Of a DNA stretch of 64,000 nt, positions 36,884 through 49,566 are shown one piece after another. A model generated the notes under the pieces. The model ran no database searches. It saw only the letters and a list, made by a program, of their open reading frames with translations, and was not told the origin of the DNA. The DNA is from Torreya grandis. Lineage: Eukaryota; Streptophyta; Pinopsida; Cupressales; Taxaceae. A program made the translations under genes and the position numbers. Numbering within the stretch: position 1 is the first letter of the stretch; every line of letters starts with the position of its first letter. The DNA lies in the NCBI GenBank assembly GCA_037957365.1, contig JARHVA010004093.1, positions 1-64,000 of the forward strand. The letters are read 5' to 3'.

Positions 36884-36888
36884 ATTAG

Positions 36889-39848
36889 TGTTGTTGGCTC
36901 AATTTTCACCCTTGGAGAGAATTCTTCATGCTCCCTCCAATTGAGCTACACAATGGGAATAAACCCATGCTGTGGGTCACCTATGGTGGGGTTGGACCTT
37001 GTAAGAAGGCTGACTTCTTCTTGATGCCCACCTAAACTAATGATAAAATAATGCTTCATGGGGAAAAGGATTAGAAATATCATTGAAGGCTCCTAATAAA
37101 TATAAAAGGGTGATACACCAAAGTTGAATGGACACTCATATACTATTAAACACACACTAGATCAGAAAAAGACAACTCTGTCTTACTCAATCTCAAAATA
37201 TTACTAGTTGCATAGATATTTCATAGAAGAGGCTCTAGGTAGAACACTAATCTAGACGTACAAGTTAGCTTGAAAAGACATTCAAAGAGGAAAGTAGAAC
37301 AATATTAAACTAGGAAGAATCTCCTTCACAAATTCACCATACACAAACATGTTAAGCACTAATTAAAGACAAGAGATAGGTAAAGATTTGATCTTATTAC
37401 TTCAAAAGGTAGTTCTTATAATTTTTTGACAAGGTTTAACCATATTAAAAGAACACACTTTTGAAAATCTCTTGATGAGTATCCTTATCCTATACAATAA
37501 TGATAAATTCTAAGTGCTAAGAACCCCTTCAATGGAAATGAGACCAAGATATATAGAATAAGGAAGAGAGATAAAGAATGTGGGAGCATGCCATTATAAA
37601 AGGAAGACTTTGTCCCAGGGCATTAATTGAACCTAAGCTACCACATTTTGCTCCTTAGCCAGTGAAATCCTTGCCACCTTTTTTATCAATTAGGACATTG
37701 ATCATGGCTTGTTGAGTGAGAAAGCACCCAAAGGTTTTGAAGATGCATTGAATGCCTTTAGTTGTAGTTCCAAATACTAGACATTTTCTTTGATCCTCCA
37801 TGCCATCTCTCACTTGAAGATAAAAATTCATGCTCATGGATCTGATCGAATCATGGATTTATGCATTTTAGGTAGCTTATTTTAAAAAATATGGCCATGC
37901 TAAAATATGAAGACCCTTTGCATTACTCACATATCTAGTTTATCTCTATGTTGCATCGTAGGTCCATTCTATAGATGAAAACCAATATAAGATTATTTAT
38001 TTTCTTATAGCTACCATATTAATACATACCTATGGACTGCATATCCTCTTTCTAGATATAAATAGGTAGAAAAGGACATAATATATATATTTAGGAACCA
38101 ATATTTCACCATATACATGGATCCTTATTAAAAAGGTGAACACAATTGTAAAAATAACCCTTATCGATAAAAATTTACAAACTAGAGGCCCATATTTAGC
38201 TCCAATAGTGATCCCTTTGTCTTCTTTATGTCTTAATACATTAGTGTGTCCATTTAATGGCATTATATCAAGATTCAATGGCAAAAATATGATCCTATAA
38301 GACCTACTTGCTTTTGGTCAAAAATGGTCCCTCAACTTCTATCTAAATTCTTGAGCTCACCTTTGTTTTAATTGGCTATCAATATCTAACTCAACTCATT
38401 GACATGTTGACCCATATCACTCTACTAGATCTTACTTATTTGAATGAACATTAATCATTGATCCACTATTAGTTGAATGCACTATTAACACTTATCATGC
38501 ACACATTTTATTTTGAGATTTGTTAACCCCTTTGACCTCTACTCACCATTAGATCTGAATGTATGATAGAATGCATGTCATTATAAACTTTTTGGATCCA
38601 TTGTTTTAAGTAATGGATATTTATTAGGTCTTAAATTTTACATCTACATGACTATCATTTGATGTTTGTGTGGATGTATTTGACATCCCATAGACCATAA
38701 AATTTAAGCTCCAATGGATGTTTTCTCAAGCTCTAATTTGATGTCTACACGAATTTAATTTACTTTTTGACCAACTTTGAAGGCTTGGATATAGAATCAA
38801 AGAGGTCATGGAGGAACCAAATTTTTATGATATGTTCTTGATACTAAAATGGATGAACCCACTTGATATGCTAAATTTGGGATCTTCATAAGTGCATTTA
38901 TAAAATGTTTAAGTGATTTTACCTATGTGTTTTTTCATGAAGCCCACATGCCTATCATGTTCAAATTTTGTCTAAAGAAATAACTTTGAACATGCATAAC
39001 TTTTGTTATACTTAGACTCATGGAATGAAACTTAGCACATATATTATTAGCATAAAAATGAATACATTCATATAAAATTTTTATCTTAAGACTTCCACAC
39101 ATGTGGGATATGGTCTCATGAATATTTTCACTTAGATTTAGTTGAACTTATTTAAAAATTGCTAAGTATGGAAACTCAGTGAATTTTATTTGAGAGGTCA
39201 ACTTTGAGTCTTCATATCTTCTTCTATACTTCATTGAATGACCTAAAACTTGGTGCACATGTTATAGGGACTAATGTGATCATAAATAAATTACCAATCC
39301 TTCTTTACTCATCCACACATGATAATGATAATGTCAACAAACTAACTACTAAAAATTTTTACCACTAGACCCAAAATATCTAGATGAACACAATGAAGAA
39401 CCAGATGAATACTATGTACTCCATAGTCATTCCAAGCACTCTTGAAACCGTATAATGTCTCTACAACATGTACATACCATCAATATCATCTATTAATTTC
39501 CTATCTAAGTAGAACACTATAAAACCATGTAGGAACACTGAAGCTCATTGAGGTAGGCTTTATCATTATCATCCTAACACACATGACACCTCATCAACAC
39601 CCATGATTACCTTGGAGACATTATTTAAAAACCTCCAAAATTTCTTAGATCCTTTTTCTCAACTCTATACCTATCCTTTATAAATTGACAATTTACAGTT
39701 TAAGTAAAATTAAAGTGTTTCAAAAGCATTATGGGTAAAATGAGATCTTTGGATCACTCATTCCATCCAAAACATTTGTCCATCTACTCATCCATTATCA
39801 ACTTGATCTATTTCAGCACAAGTTTGGTATATGGGAAAAAAATGGACA
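36889..39848 (-). repeat. 3' LTR of gypsy element 2
   Basis: It is 2960 bp. Its plus-strand start TGTTGTTGGCTCAATTTTCA aligns with TATTATTGGCTCAATTTTCA at 46251, and its end GGGAAAAAAATGGACA aligns with GGGCCAAAAATGACCA at 50125-50140. It has an uninterrupted (empty) version of the site that holds the retroposed insert in the other LTR (near 39260-39280). Confidence 0.9.
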
Positions 39849-39858
39849 ACCTCTTTGG
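39849..39858 (-). other. Polypurine tract of gypsy element 2
   Basis: The minus strand reads CCAAAGAGGT directly before the 3' LTR start TGTCCATT. It is purine-rich, of modest length and in the right place. Confidence 0.5.
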
Positions 39859-40150
39859 TGACTCATAGGGAATCATGCCTATTATGCTTGAGAACCTAGA
39901 CCATTCTAGTTTTACTAGTCCATTGGGCATATAGGGTCTCAATTCTTATCTCAGATAATTATGAAGACAACCCAAGGCTATCCATATTTGGGACATTTAT
40001 TGAAGCAATAATATCAAAATAAAATATAAAAATAAATTTCCCAAGGCACCAAATAAAAAGGAAACACACAATAAAAAAAATGTGCACAAATCACATAGAA
40101 GAAATCATAAAATTTATTCTAACATGTAAAATATGTTACAATGGATGTAA
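39859..40150 (-). other. Non-coding stretch between integrase end and 3' LTR
   Basis: AT-rich sequence without frame or motif. It fits the untranslated region of gypsy 2. Confidence 0.5.
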
Positions 40151-43100
40151 TAATTCTAATAACAATGATTTAAATGAATTCCATTGACTAGGATGTGTAA
40201 TACTTCTCCATCCAATTAGACAAGCTAAAAGTCATTGTGTTCCTTGCATCCATGAATCAAATAAAGACCACTCCAAAAGTTGTCAAACTTGGTATGGTTG
40301 CCTAATTTTCCCATATTTGAGTCCCATATGAAGACTAAGTCCCCTTCCTTGAATCTCCTTGCTGTATCTCTTTTGTTAAAATCTTTTTTGACCTAAGCTT
40401 GATGTGATTCTAGTGTTTTCATATCAAGGTCTCTGGTTTCTTCTAACTCTATGAGCTCTATCATCCTTACATTCAAGAGCTCACCCTCTATCAACTCAAG
40501 CTAATGGTCTAACTCTAATGCAAGTAGCTCAAGGGAGATAGACAATTTAGCTTCCCTTCCACACATAATAACATATGGGGAATTGCTAATGGTAGTTTTA
40601 TGAGTCACCTTATCAGCCCATAAGGTTGTCTCTATCTTGGTGCACTATGTTCTTTGATTCTCTTCCATGGTCTTCCTAATGATCCTTAACAAATTCTTAT
40701 TTGTGGACTCCACCAGTCCATTTCCTTGAGGATAGTAGTAAGAAGAGGTGGTGAGGTAGATGCCAAGTTTGAGATCACACTCACATATCTTCATACCAAG
40801 GAATGTCAATGAATTATCTAAAATTATGATAAATAAGACACCAAACCTACTCACAAGGCTATCATACATGTCTAAAACTACACCTTCACTAGCCTCATTC
40901 AAAGAAATGGCTTCTACCCACCTAGTGAGGTATTTAGTAACAATGAGCACCAATTTATGCCCTACACTTGATGGTGGATTGATCATCCTTATGAAGTATA
41001 ACCCTTATTTCATGAAGGGTTGCTCCACTTGAATTGAATTGAGTGGAAGGGATACTATTTTCTACTTTATTATAAAAAGGGCACACTTTTGGCATTTTTT
41101 AACCCATGCATGAGCATTTTTTAAAAGATTGGGCTAGTAATAACCAACCCTATTTATCTTTGTTGTTGTGGTTATAGGTGCAAAATGGCCTCTTATAAGT
41201 CCGTCATGGAACTACTCCAAGAGTTTTGTCACTTGATCATAATCTATGCACCTTATTTTGGATCTATCCAAACCTTGGGGGCATTATCCAGTTGCCAAAA
41301 AGGGAGACATATCTTGAAGCTAGCTCTTTTGAATTAGAGGTGCACCTACATGTGAGTTTTTTTGGGTCACCAAAATAGCTTCATTATCTTCCTAGAGGTC
41401 ATTTACCATGTGATCACATAATCCCTTGCCTCTAACCAAATTAGTGACCTTGATCTCTACATCGTATTTGATGACCTTTGTGATCCAACCCACTCTCTTC
41501 TCATTCAAATCCTTGTTAAGGAGGAAGTACCTAACTCTAGGATGAGACAACATACAATGGATCCTATTGTTGGAGAGCATGGGCTTGAAAATTTTGAGGC
41601 TTCTCAAGGTTTCAAGAACTTGCTTCTCAATGAAAGTGTACCTCATCTCATATCCTTCCAACCCTTGAATAAAAAAGGCAATTAGATGCTCTATCATTTC
41701 ACCATTCTTTTGCATTAGCATAGTTGATATGCTATCAACATTGGCAAAGATGTACAAGATGAAGTCCTTGGAGAAGTTAGGATTTAAGAGTAAGGGTGCT
41801 TAAGATATGGCCTACTTGATAACTTAAAAGGCTACCTTTCCTTCATTAGATGAAGAAAACACTTGGATCTTCTTCAACATCATGGTGATAGGTTTGACTA
41901 GAATTGTAAAAATAGGTATGAACCTTCTCACAAAGTTAATATTCCTGAGGAAGCTCTATATCCCTTTCTTATGATTTGGCAAGGATAAGGATAATACATG
42001 ACTTAATCTGTTAGGGTCAATCAAAAATTCTTCTTTAAAAATAATTTTACCCAACAACATACATTCATGTATAGATAAAACATATTTCTTGGGGTTTAAA
42101 GAGATACCATACTCTCTGTATCTATATAATATCAACCTTAGATGGTTTATGTTATCATTATCATTCTTGGAGAAGATTATGATGTCATCAAAGTAAACTA
42201 GCACCATTTGATTTAGAGTCCTTAGAAGGCCATATCCATTGCTCTTTAAAAGGTTGCCCTAGTATTGGATAACCTAGAAGGCAACTTATGATAAGCAAAT
42301 GTGCCCCACTTCATGGTAATGGTAGTTGTGTACTGGTCTTCCTCTATCACTAGCTATTGGTTATAACTTCAATATCTATACAAGAGAGAGAAGTAATTTG
42401 AACCAATAACTAATGGAAGGAGTTGATCCATGAATGGTAGAGAGTAATAATCCTTCAAAGAGACTCTATTAAGATCCCTAAATTCTACACATAGTTTGAT
42501 CTCCCCATTTTTATTATTGATAGGTAGTAGATTAACTACCCATGAGGAGTGATTAGTTAGGAATATGATCCTAGATTTAATAATCTTGGTGAATTCCATT
42601 CTCATGAGCTCTTCAATCTTGGGATTTATGGGCTTCTTCTTCTACCTGATAGGCTTGACATTAGCTCATATCTCTATAGTGTGTTGGGCCAACTTAGGAT
42701 CAAATCCCCTTAGATCACTATATTTACAAGTAAAGATGTCTACATATTCCTTATAAATCTCTATGAAAGCATGTATTTCATCTTTAGTGCTTACCTTTCC
42801 AAGCTTGAGGAGCTTGTCTTCAAAGATAAGAACTCTCTCATAGTTCTCTTCATTAGTTGGCATCACTTATTTATCCTTCCTCATATGGTCCCCTTCATTG
42901 AAGAAAAATTATAGGGTTACTAGCCCTTTAGGAAGCTTATTGGACCTTAATTGAAAAATTTGATCCCCATACTCATGTTATAATTTTCCTTGATTGATAG
43001 AGGAGAACTCTACTTCTTGATGAAAGAAACATGTAATCTACTTGTAATTTTTAAAGACTTACCAATGAGATTCATTATCTATCACTAATGGTCTTATTAC

Positions 43101-44400
43101 CAATTTGACATGTGGTTACACCTTGGTCTTTTTAAAATCATCAGGGATATCAAAATGAGCCCCCATACTTTCTAGCCTATCAACATGTTGATTCTAACCC
43201 CTTAGGGTTGATTGAATGTTTAATGCATCAAAGTCCTCAATTAGGTCAAACACTCTATGTTTATATGACTTCATTAAGGGGTTATTAATGGCACTCTAAC
43301 CTCTAACTTGGTGTATAACCAATTAAATATCCCTATAGACTTGGTACTACTTGATCCTTCTCTTATTAGCCCATTAAAGGCCATGGATGTGACCCTCATA
43401 TTTTGTTGCATTGCAGGAGCATCTCAATTAGAACCTATATGTAGAGAAGTACTTATCATTTAAAGGGGATATTAGGATAACACCTACACCCACTCCATGA
43501 TTTCTCCTTTATTCATCAAATAAAAACTTATATAGACCACTAAGATCTTATTAATGCCTCATGATGGATGGCATAGGCTATTTTACTTCATGCAACTAGT
43601 GGACACCCAAGTCCCTTCCTTTAACACCTTATAAGGGATTTATCAATTGGATCTCATTCCATAGTTCATCTAGGAACATGCGTGGTACCTATTTTGGATG
43701 AGTGTTTATCACCTATCTCATTGTAAATTCATCCTCATCAATAATGTTACAATTGATGTAGACATTATCTAGTTCATAGGACTCTATGTGGAATTGTGTA
43801 ATGGTCTCAGCTTTGAATGACACTTTGGCCCCATACCTTGTCCTAAATTCCATATAAGATCAACAAACTACAAGATATGCATCTATCTTTTCTATAAACT
43901 CTCAGGATAAGCATTTTAAAAAATGAGGAATCACATACAAGATCGATACATCTTGAGCCACTGAGACACTTGAACAAGCATGCAGGGTCATTCAAGGTCC
44001 TTGATTATTCCATATGGCTTAGGAGAAGAACCATCAAGTTACAACACTCCTTTAAACTAGGGCTCATAATTTAAACCAAGATGATCATCTTTGGACTTTA
44101 GAATTACCAAGGTACTAAAACCAATATCAAATAAGAAATTATGCATTAGAGAGTTACCAATGATCATTGTGATGTAGAAAGGAGGCTTGACCACCTTACT
44201 TGATTATTCTTCACTAGGACCTTTGGCTACATTTGTGAGAACTTCATTCAATTTACTTGGTGTCTTGTCTATAACTATTGTAACATTAATATTAGATAAA
44301 CCTTCTTGGATAATGTCTACTTGACTAGGCATAGAGATCATATCCTAAATTGGCACACTCACATTAAATTTCTTCATTTTTTAACAATGCTTATGGGTGA
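40150..44400 (-). pseudogene. gypsy 2 pol pseudogene: protease, extra RNase H, RT, RNase H, integrase
   Basis: Protease lies at about 44165-43900, with HNFLFDIGFSTLV (catalytic Asp kept at 44128-44126; DSG reads DIG). An RNase H-like domain at about 43545-43205 has FLFDE, ATKYEG and VYRDIQLVIHQVRG. RT spans 42866-41900, with CVEFRDLNRVSLKDYYSLPF and YFDD at 42195-42184; a one-base frame change lies near 42230. The second RNase H is at 41757-41392, ending GWITKVIKYDVEIK. Integrase keeps its HHCC zinc region (about 41215-41080). In the core the first catalytic Asp is Tyr (40998-40996), while the second Asp (40818-40816) and the Glu (40710-40708) are intact with 35 residues between them. The integrase C-terminus ends near 40160. 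Confidence 0.92.
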
Positions 44401-44449
44401 ACCACCAACCTTTTCTTGTGCTTTGGGCACCACCAATGTTGTTTGTTAA

Positions 44450-45965
44450 ACTTATGAACCTTGAAGGACTAGGACATTTCCCTAATTCTAATCCCTTGGA
44501 ACTACTAGAACCCTTAGAGTGATGAAAATTAATTAATGATTAATTGTAGGAATACATTTGAAAGCTTCTTAATTATGATCCATGTTCCTTATTTTAAATA
44601 TTGTATTTGATGCCATTGGTATGTTGGCTTGGTTAGAACTAGCCTATAAGTTAAGTTCATAACACTCTTCTTGTTCACAATTGATTATTGTGTTATCTAG
44701 ATGGTTTGGTACCTGATTAGACCCTTGACCTTTTGGAGGCTCTTCTAGTTTAGTCATCATAGGAACCTCTACATTTTGGGCCATGAGAGCTTGGTTGTAC
44801 CCAGAATTAGTAGCTTGGTTCCATTGATCATTGAAGGCTTGGTTGAGGTTAATATTTGGGATAATATGTTGATTAAAATACTAATTTAAAATCATGGTAC
44901 CCTATTCTTCTTTATCCACTTTATTTTGAGCTAGTACCAAGGTATTGGAAGTGCTGGCAACATTAGGATTGTAGTTATTTTGCCTATTGTATATATGTTA
45001 CCCTTGTCCTTGGTTTTGACCTTGTTCTTGGCATTGGTAATTCCTTTTGTATGGTGTCCTATTTTCTTGAAAGGTTTATTATTTAGGTTGATATAAACCT
45101 TGATAAGGCCTATGGAAATCTTGATGCCTCTTAACATTTACTAACTCATTTCCCAAAGACTGAAATATACTCTTTAGCTCTTGGAAATTCTTTTGGTCTT
45201 ATGAGTCACTAGATCTACTAGTGGAAGCTTTCTCTTGATTTGTTATAGGTATTATATAAATTATTGGTGTAATAATAATGACATCAAATGGATGGTATGA
45301 ATAAGAGGTGGTTTCGGTGTAAGTTTTATATCTTGAGCTAGATAATTTTTTGCTTTGATGGCCACCTCATAAGCATGTGGAAGTATATTTTCCCCCATAG
45401 ATTGGATCATCACTGCTATGTCACAATTTAAATCCTTCAAATAATATAAGAAGGAAAAGTAAGGGGTTGGTCTAACTAAGACTGGGATTCTATCCCAAGA
45501 TTTTTGGAACCTTGTGTTGAAATCTTGCATGACTTTATGAGGAGCTCTCCTAATGGTAGTTAGTTTCTTTTCAAGTGACAAATGGTCACTTTTGTCCTCA
45601 AATATTTTATATAATAATTCTCCTAATTAGTCCCATGTTTGGATGTAATTAGCAACAAAGCCTCTATAATAATCTAGGGACTTTCCTTTAAAATAAGTAG
45701 CTAATAACGTAATAGCTATATTTTCTTCAGTGATATTATGGGTATTGGAAAAATTAGATATGTTTATAAGGTGATCATAAGGTTTTGCATCTTGGTATCC
45801 AACATAATAAGGAACACTTTTAAGGGTTAAAAATACAATATGATCATATTGAGCAAGGTATAGAGGATATTGGCTATTACAAGCCACAAAATATCTAGGG
45901 GTTGCCATGGCTATGTCAGGGTTTAAGAAAGGTATTCTTGTAAGGGTAGGCCTTGAAAATGACAT
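44450..45965 (-). pseudogene. gypsy 2 gag pseudogene
   Basis: The best-kept block (45965-45261) has a Retrotrans_gag core in one frame: ITLLATYFKGKSLDYYRGF, then HLSLEKKLTTIRRAPHKVM and WDRIPVLVRPTPYFSFLYYL. It continues with a basic, low-complexity region (45137-44931). The frame is shared through 45965-44931, with isolated stops, including a TAG in the Gag core near 45629. No zinc knuckle is visible. The true start may be further right, up to the primer-binding site. Function would be particle assembly. Confidence 0.8.
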
Positions 45966-46227
45966 AGAGGCAAAGTTTCTTTGATGTGGATGTGTATTGG
46001 CAAATCTAAATCTTTTTGATGAATTTAAAGGTAGTTCAACAAATTTAAAGGGAATGCATCTTCAAGCTAACCTTATTATCATATTTAGCATGAGAGCCAA
46101 CTATTACTCTACACTAGAGTGTCTATCCTTCCTTTTGGAGTCACCAAACGTTATTGCTTGGGATCTCAACTACTATAAATTTGGTCAAACTAACATTAAC
46201 TTTTATCTATCTTACTTTTGGAGTGTG

Positions 46228-46247
46228 GTCCCATTGAGCATGCCAAA
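46228..46247 (-). other. Primer-binding site of gypsy element 2
   Basis: The minus strand reads TTTGGCATGCTCAATGGGAC just inside the 5' LTR. It is the same type as at 7220-7201 and 8815-8796, with a few changes. Confidence 0.65.
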
Positions 46248-48642
46248 AAATATTATTGGCTCAATTTTCACCCTTAGAGAGAGTTATTTAGGATCCCTCC
46301 AACTGAGATACATAATAGGAAAAACCCTAGGCTATGGGTCACCTATGGTGGGGTTGGACCTTTGGATAAGGTTGTATTCCTCTTGATTTTCACCTAAACT
46401 AGTGCTAAACTAATGATTCATAGGGAAAAGGGTTATAAATATGGTTGAGGGATCCTAATAAAGATAAAAGGGTGATGCACTAGAGTTAAATGAACACTCA
46501 TAATCTTGAACACACACTGAATTAGCAAAAGAAAACTATGGCTTACTCAATCTCATAATCTTACTAGTTGAATAAATATTTTATAGAAGAGGTTCCAAGT
46601 ATAACACTAATCTAGACCTACAAGTTAGATTTAAAATACCTTCAAAGAGGTAATTAGAAAGATAATAAACAAGGACCAATATCCTTCATAGATTCACCAT
46701 ATATAAGCACGCTAAGCATTGATTAAAGACAAAATATAGGCATACAATTGATCTTATTACTTCAAAAGTTAGTTCTTATAATATTTTGATAGGGTTTAAT
46801 CATATCAAATAAACATACTTTTGTAAGAGTCTTGATGAGTATCCTTATCCTATAAAAGAATGATAAATTTTAAGAGTTGAGAAACCCTTCAATGGGAATG
46901 AGACTAGGATATAAAGGATAAGGGAGAGAGAGAGAAATAATGTGAGAGAAATCCATAAAAAAATAACACTTTATCCTAGGTCAATTGAACCTAAGCTTCC
47001 ATATTTTTATCCTTAGCCAATGAAAGCCTTGCCACTTTTTGATCAATCAGGACACTACTTGTGGCTTGTTGAGTGAGAAAGTTACTAAAGGTTTGGAAGA
47101 TACATTGAATTCCCCTAGTTTTATTTCCTAGTACTAGACCTTTTCTTTAATTCTTCACACCACTCTTGATTGAAGATAAAACTTCATGCTCATGGATCTG
47201 ATTGAATCATGTCTTTGTGTATTTTAGGTGGCTACTTGTCAAAAATATAGCCATGCTAAAATAGGAGGACCTTTTGCATTAATCACATATCTTCTTTATC
47301 TCTATGTTGGATCATAAGTCCATCCTATAGACAAAAACCAATATAATATTATTGGTTTTCCTATAGCTACCATATTAATATGGACCTATAGATTGCATAT
47401 CCTCTTTCTAGAACCAAATAGGTCTAAAAAGACCAAATCTATCTATGAAAGAATCAAGAGTTTACCATATATAAAAATCCTTCTAAAAAAGGAAAACATA
47501 ATTATACAAATAACCCTACCCAATACATACATACAAACCATAGGTCTATATTTAGCTCCAATGGTAGTCCCTTTATGTTCCTTATGTCTTACTGCATCAA
47601 TGTGTCCCTTTAATGGCATTAGATTGAGCTTCAATGGTGGAAAGATAATCATGCAAGAACTATTTACTTCTGGTCAAAAATGGTCCCTCAACATTCATCA
47701 AAATTTTTGGGCTTGCCTTTTTTTTAATTGGTTGTTGATATCTAACTCAGCTCATTGACATGTTGACCCATCTCACTCTGTTAGATCTTTCTTATCTAGA
47801 TGAATGTTGATCATTGATCTTCTACTAGTTTAATGTGCTATTGACACTTGTCATGCATGCATTTGCTATTGAGATTTTCTAACCCTTTTGACCTCTACTC
47901 GTTATTAGATTTGAATGTAAGATAGAACTTGTGTTATTAGATCTACTTGGGATCCATTATTTTCAAACTAATGTCTCTTTATCAGGTCTTAAATTTGATA
48001 TATATGCAACTATCATTTAATTTCAATGTGGATGTATTTGGTGTCTCATAGACAATCAAATTTAAGCTCCAATGGATTTTTTCTCAAGCTCTAATTTGAC
48101 ATCTATGCGATTGTCAATCACTTTTTAACCAAATTTGAAGGCTTGGATCTAGAAGTGAAGAGGTCATGGAGGCACCAAATTTTTAGGAGATGTTATTGAT
48201 AATAAAAGGGATGAACCCACTTGATCCATTAGTTCTAGGAAATTAATAAGTGTGTTTAAAAAATATTCAAGTTAGCTAACCTTTGTGTTTTTTCATGATG
48301 TTCACATGCCTATCATGGTTAAATAGTCTAAGTATGGAAACAAGGAAAATTATATCTGAGGAGCCAACTTTGAACATACATAACTTTTGTTATGCTTAGA
48401 TGCATGGCCTAAAACTTAGCACATATGTTCTAGGAACAAAATTGAATAGACCCATGTGACTATTTTATCTTGAGACTACCACAAATGCAATATATTGCCT
48501 TATCAATATGCTCACTCAACTATGTTTGAGTTTTTTGCAAATTGGCTAAGTATTGAAACTTAGAAAATTTTGTTTGAGAGGCCAAATTTGAGTCTTTATA
48601 TATTCTTCTATGCTTTATAAGATGAACTAAAACTTGGATCAT

Positions 48643-48658
48643 ATGTTCTAGGGACTAA
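48643..48658. repeat. 16-bp target-site duplication of the retroposed insert, left copy
   Basis: ATGTTCTAGGGACTAA is identical at 49551-49566. The partner LTR has a single related copy, ATGTTATAGGGACTAA. Confidence 0.9.
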
Positions 48659-49550
48659 AATTTTAGATTAAGGTAAAAATAGGTTTTGAAGGGACCCTGA
48701 AACCCTAAAGCAAAGATAGAAGGATGAAACAGTTATGACCATAGGCAAAACCTATAACCTACTTCAAAGAAGTATCAAAATCAGGTTTTACATGGACCTG
48801 AAACCACCAAAAAAGAAAACCAAAAGATAGAACCCAGGTTTTACAGAGAAGTGGCAACTCCATAGTCAAGAGAATACAATAAACTAGGAAATGAGACCAA
48901 ATATCACAACCAACTAAAAGAACCAGGATATATTCTTCTAGTTCCAAAATCATCTTCACTACTTCCTTACCTTTCACAGTAGTATCCTAAATGGCAGTAG
49001 CCGCTGACGTGGCTCCATCTTGCATTGCTTTCTTTCTTGAACTCTGTCTAGTTCTCTTGTTAGGCCCCTCCAAGGATTTGATTTCCTCATTTGCTCTTTT
49101 ACCAATGTTTACAGTAGCAACACATATAATAGATCTTCCTCCTCCATCTTCATTCTGATTTCCTTAATGAGTTCCCTTAGGTTGTTCTCATATTCTTTGA
49201 GTTTGATGGGAATATCTCTCATCTACTTTTCCATGTTATTGATTTTGTTCCAAACTGCCTCATGGTTACCTTCCATTATTTCCATTTTCCTATTGAGTTC
49301 CATTATCTCCTTATACATCCATGAATCGAATTGAAGGATAGCATCTGCTTTGCAATTGGCCAATCTCGTAGGTGTGTGCCTTCCATCATTCTGCCTTTTA
49401 TCACTCCAATCTTCTATGTTCTTTTTAGGACTGTTTCCAACTTCTTCTATGTGTTCCTCCCTTTCCCTTCATTTCTGATCCTGAGTTTCAGCAGGGCTTT
49501 CATTTTCCCTCTCATTTATCAAAATAGGGTCCTCAAAAGGATCATCACCA
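48659..49550 (-). mobile_element. Retroposed insert (5'-truncated LINE or processed pseudogene) in the 5' LTR
   Basis: The 892-bp segment is absent from the partner LTR and is flanked by a perfect 16-bp direct repeat. On the minus strand it begins with coding-like sequence and ends in ACCTTAATCTAAAA plus two T before the duplicated target, so a short A-rich tail lies at its 3' end. These are marks of target-primed reverse transcription. The coding part (about 49550-48950) is acidic and Lys/Glu/Met-rich, with a probable coiled coil (EIMELNRKMEIMEGN, LKEYENNLRELIKEIR). After a frame change a basic tail follows (EGPNKRTRQSSRKKAM). The last 300 bases look like a 3' untranslated region. No RT or zinc knuckle is present. 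It is less AT-rich than its surroundings. I do not recognise the parent gene. Confidence 0.8.
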
Positions 49551-49566
49551 ATGTTCTAGGGACTAA
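49551..49566. repeat. 16-bp target-site duplication of the retroposed insert, right copy
   Basis: Identical to 48643-48658. It is followed by LTR sequence that continues the alignment with the left LTR. Confidence 0.9.

Noticed and set aside
39853..39875. TTTGGTGACTCATAGGGAATC next to an LTR edge, resembling a plus-strand primer-binding site
   Set aside because: The coding region, gene order and the real primer-binding site at 46247-46228 place this at the 3' LTR of a minus-strand element, where the opposite strand reads as a polypurine tract. The resemblance is probably chance.
45997..46386. 129-codon plus-strand open frame
   Set aside because: It spans the gypsy 2 primer-binding site and LTR boundary antisense to gag, so it is a shadow frame.
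47393..47758. 121-codon plus-strand and 69-codon minus-strand frames in an LTR
   Set aside because: They lie in the 5' LTR of gypsy 2, and the equivalent position in the other LTR does not keep the frame.
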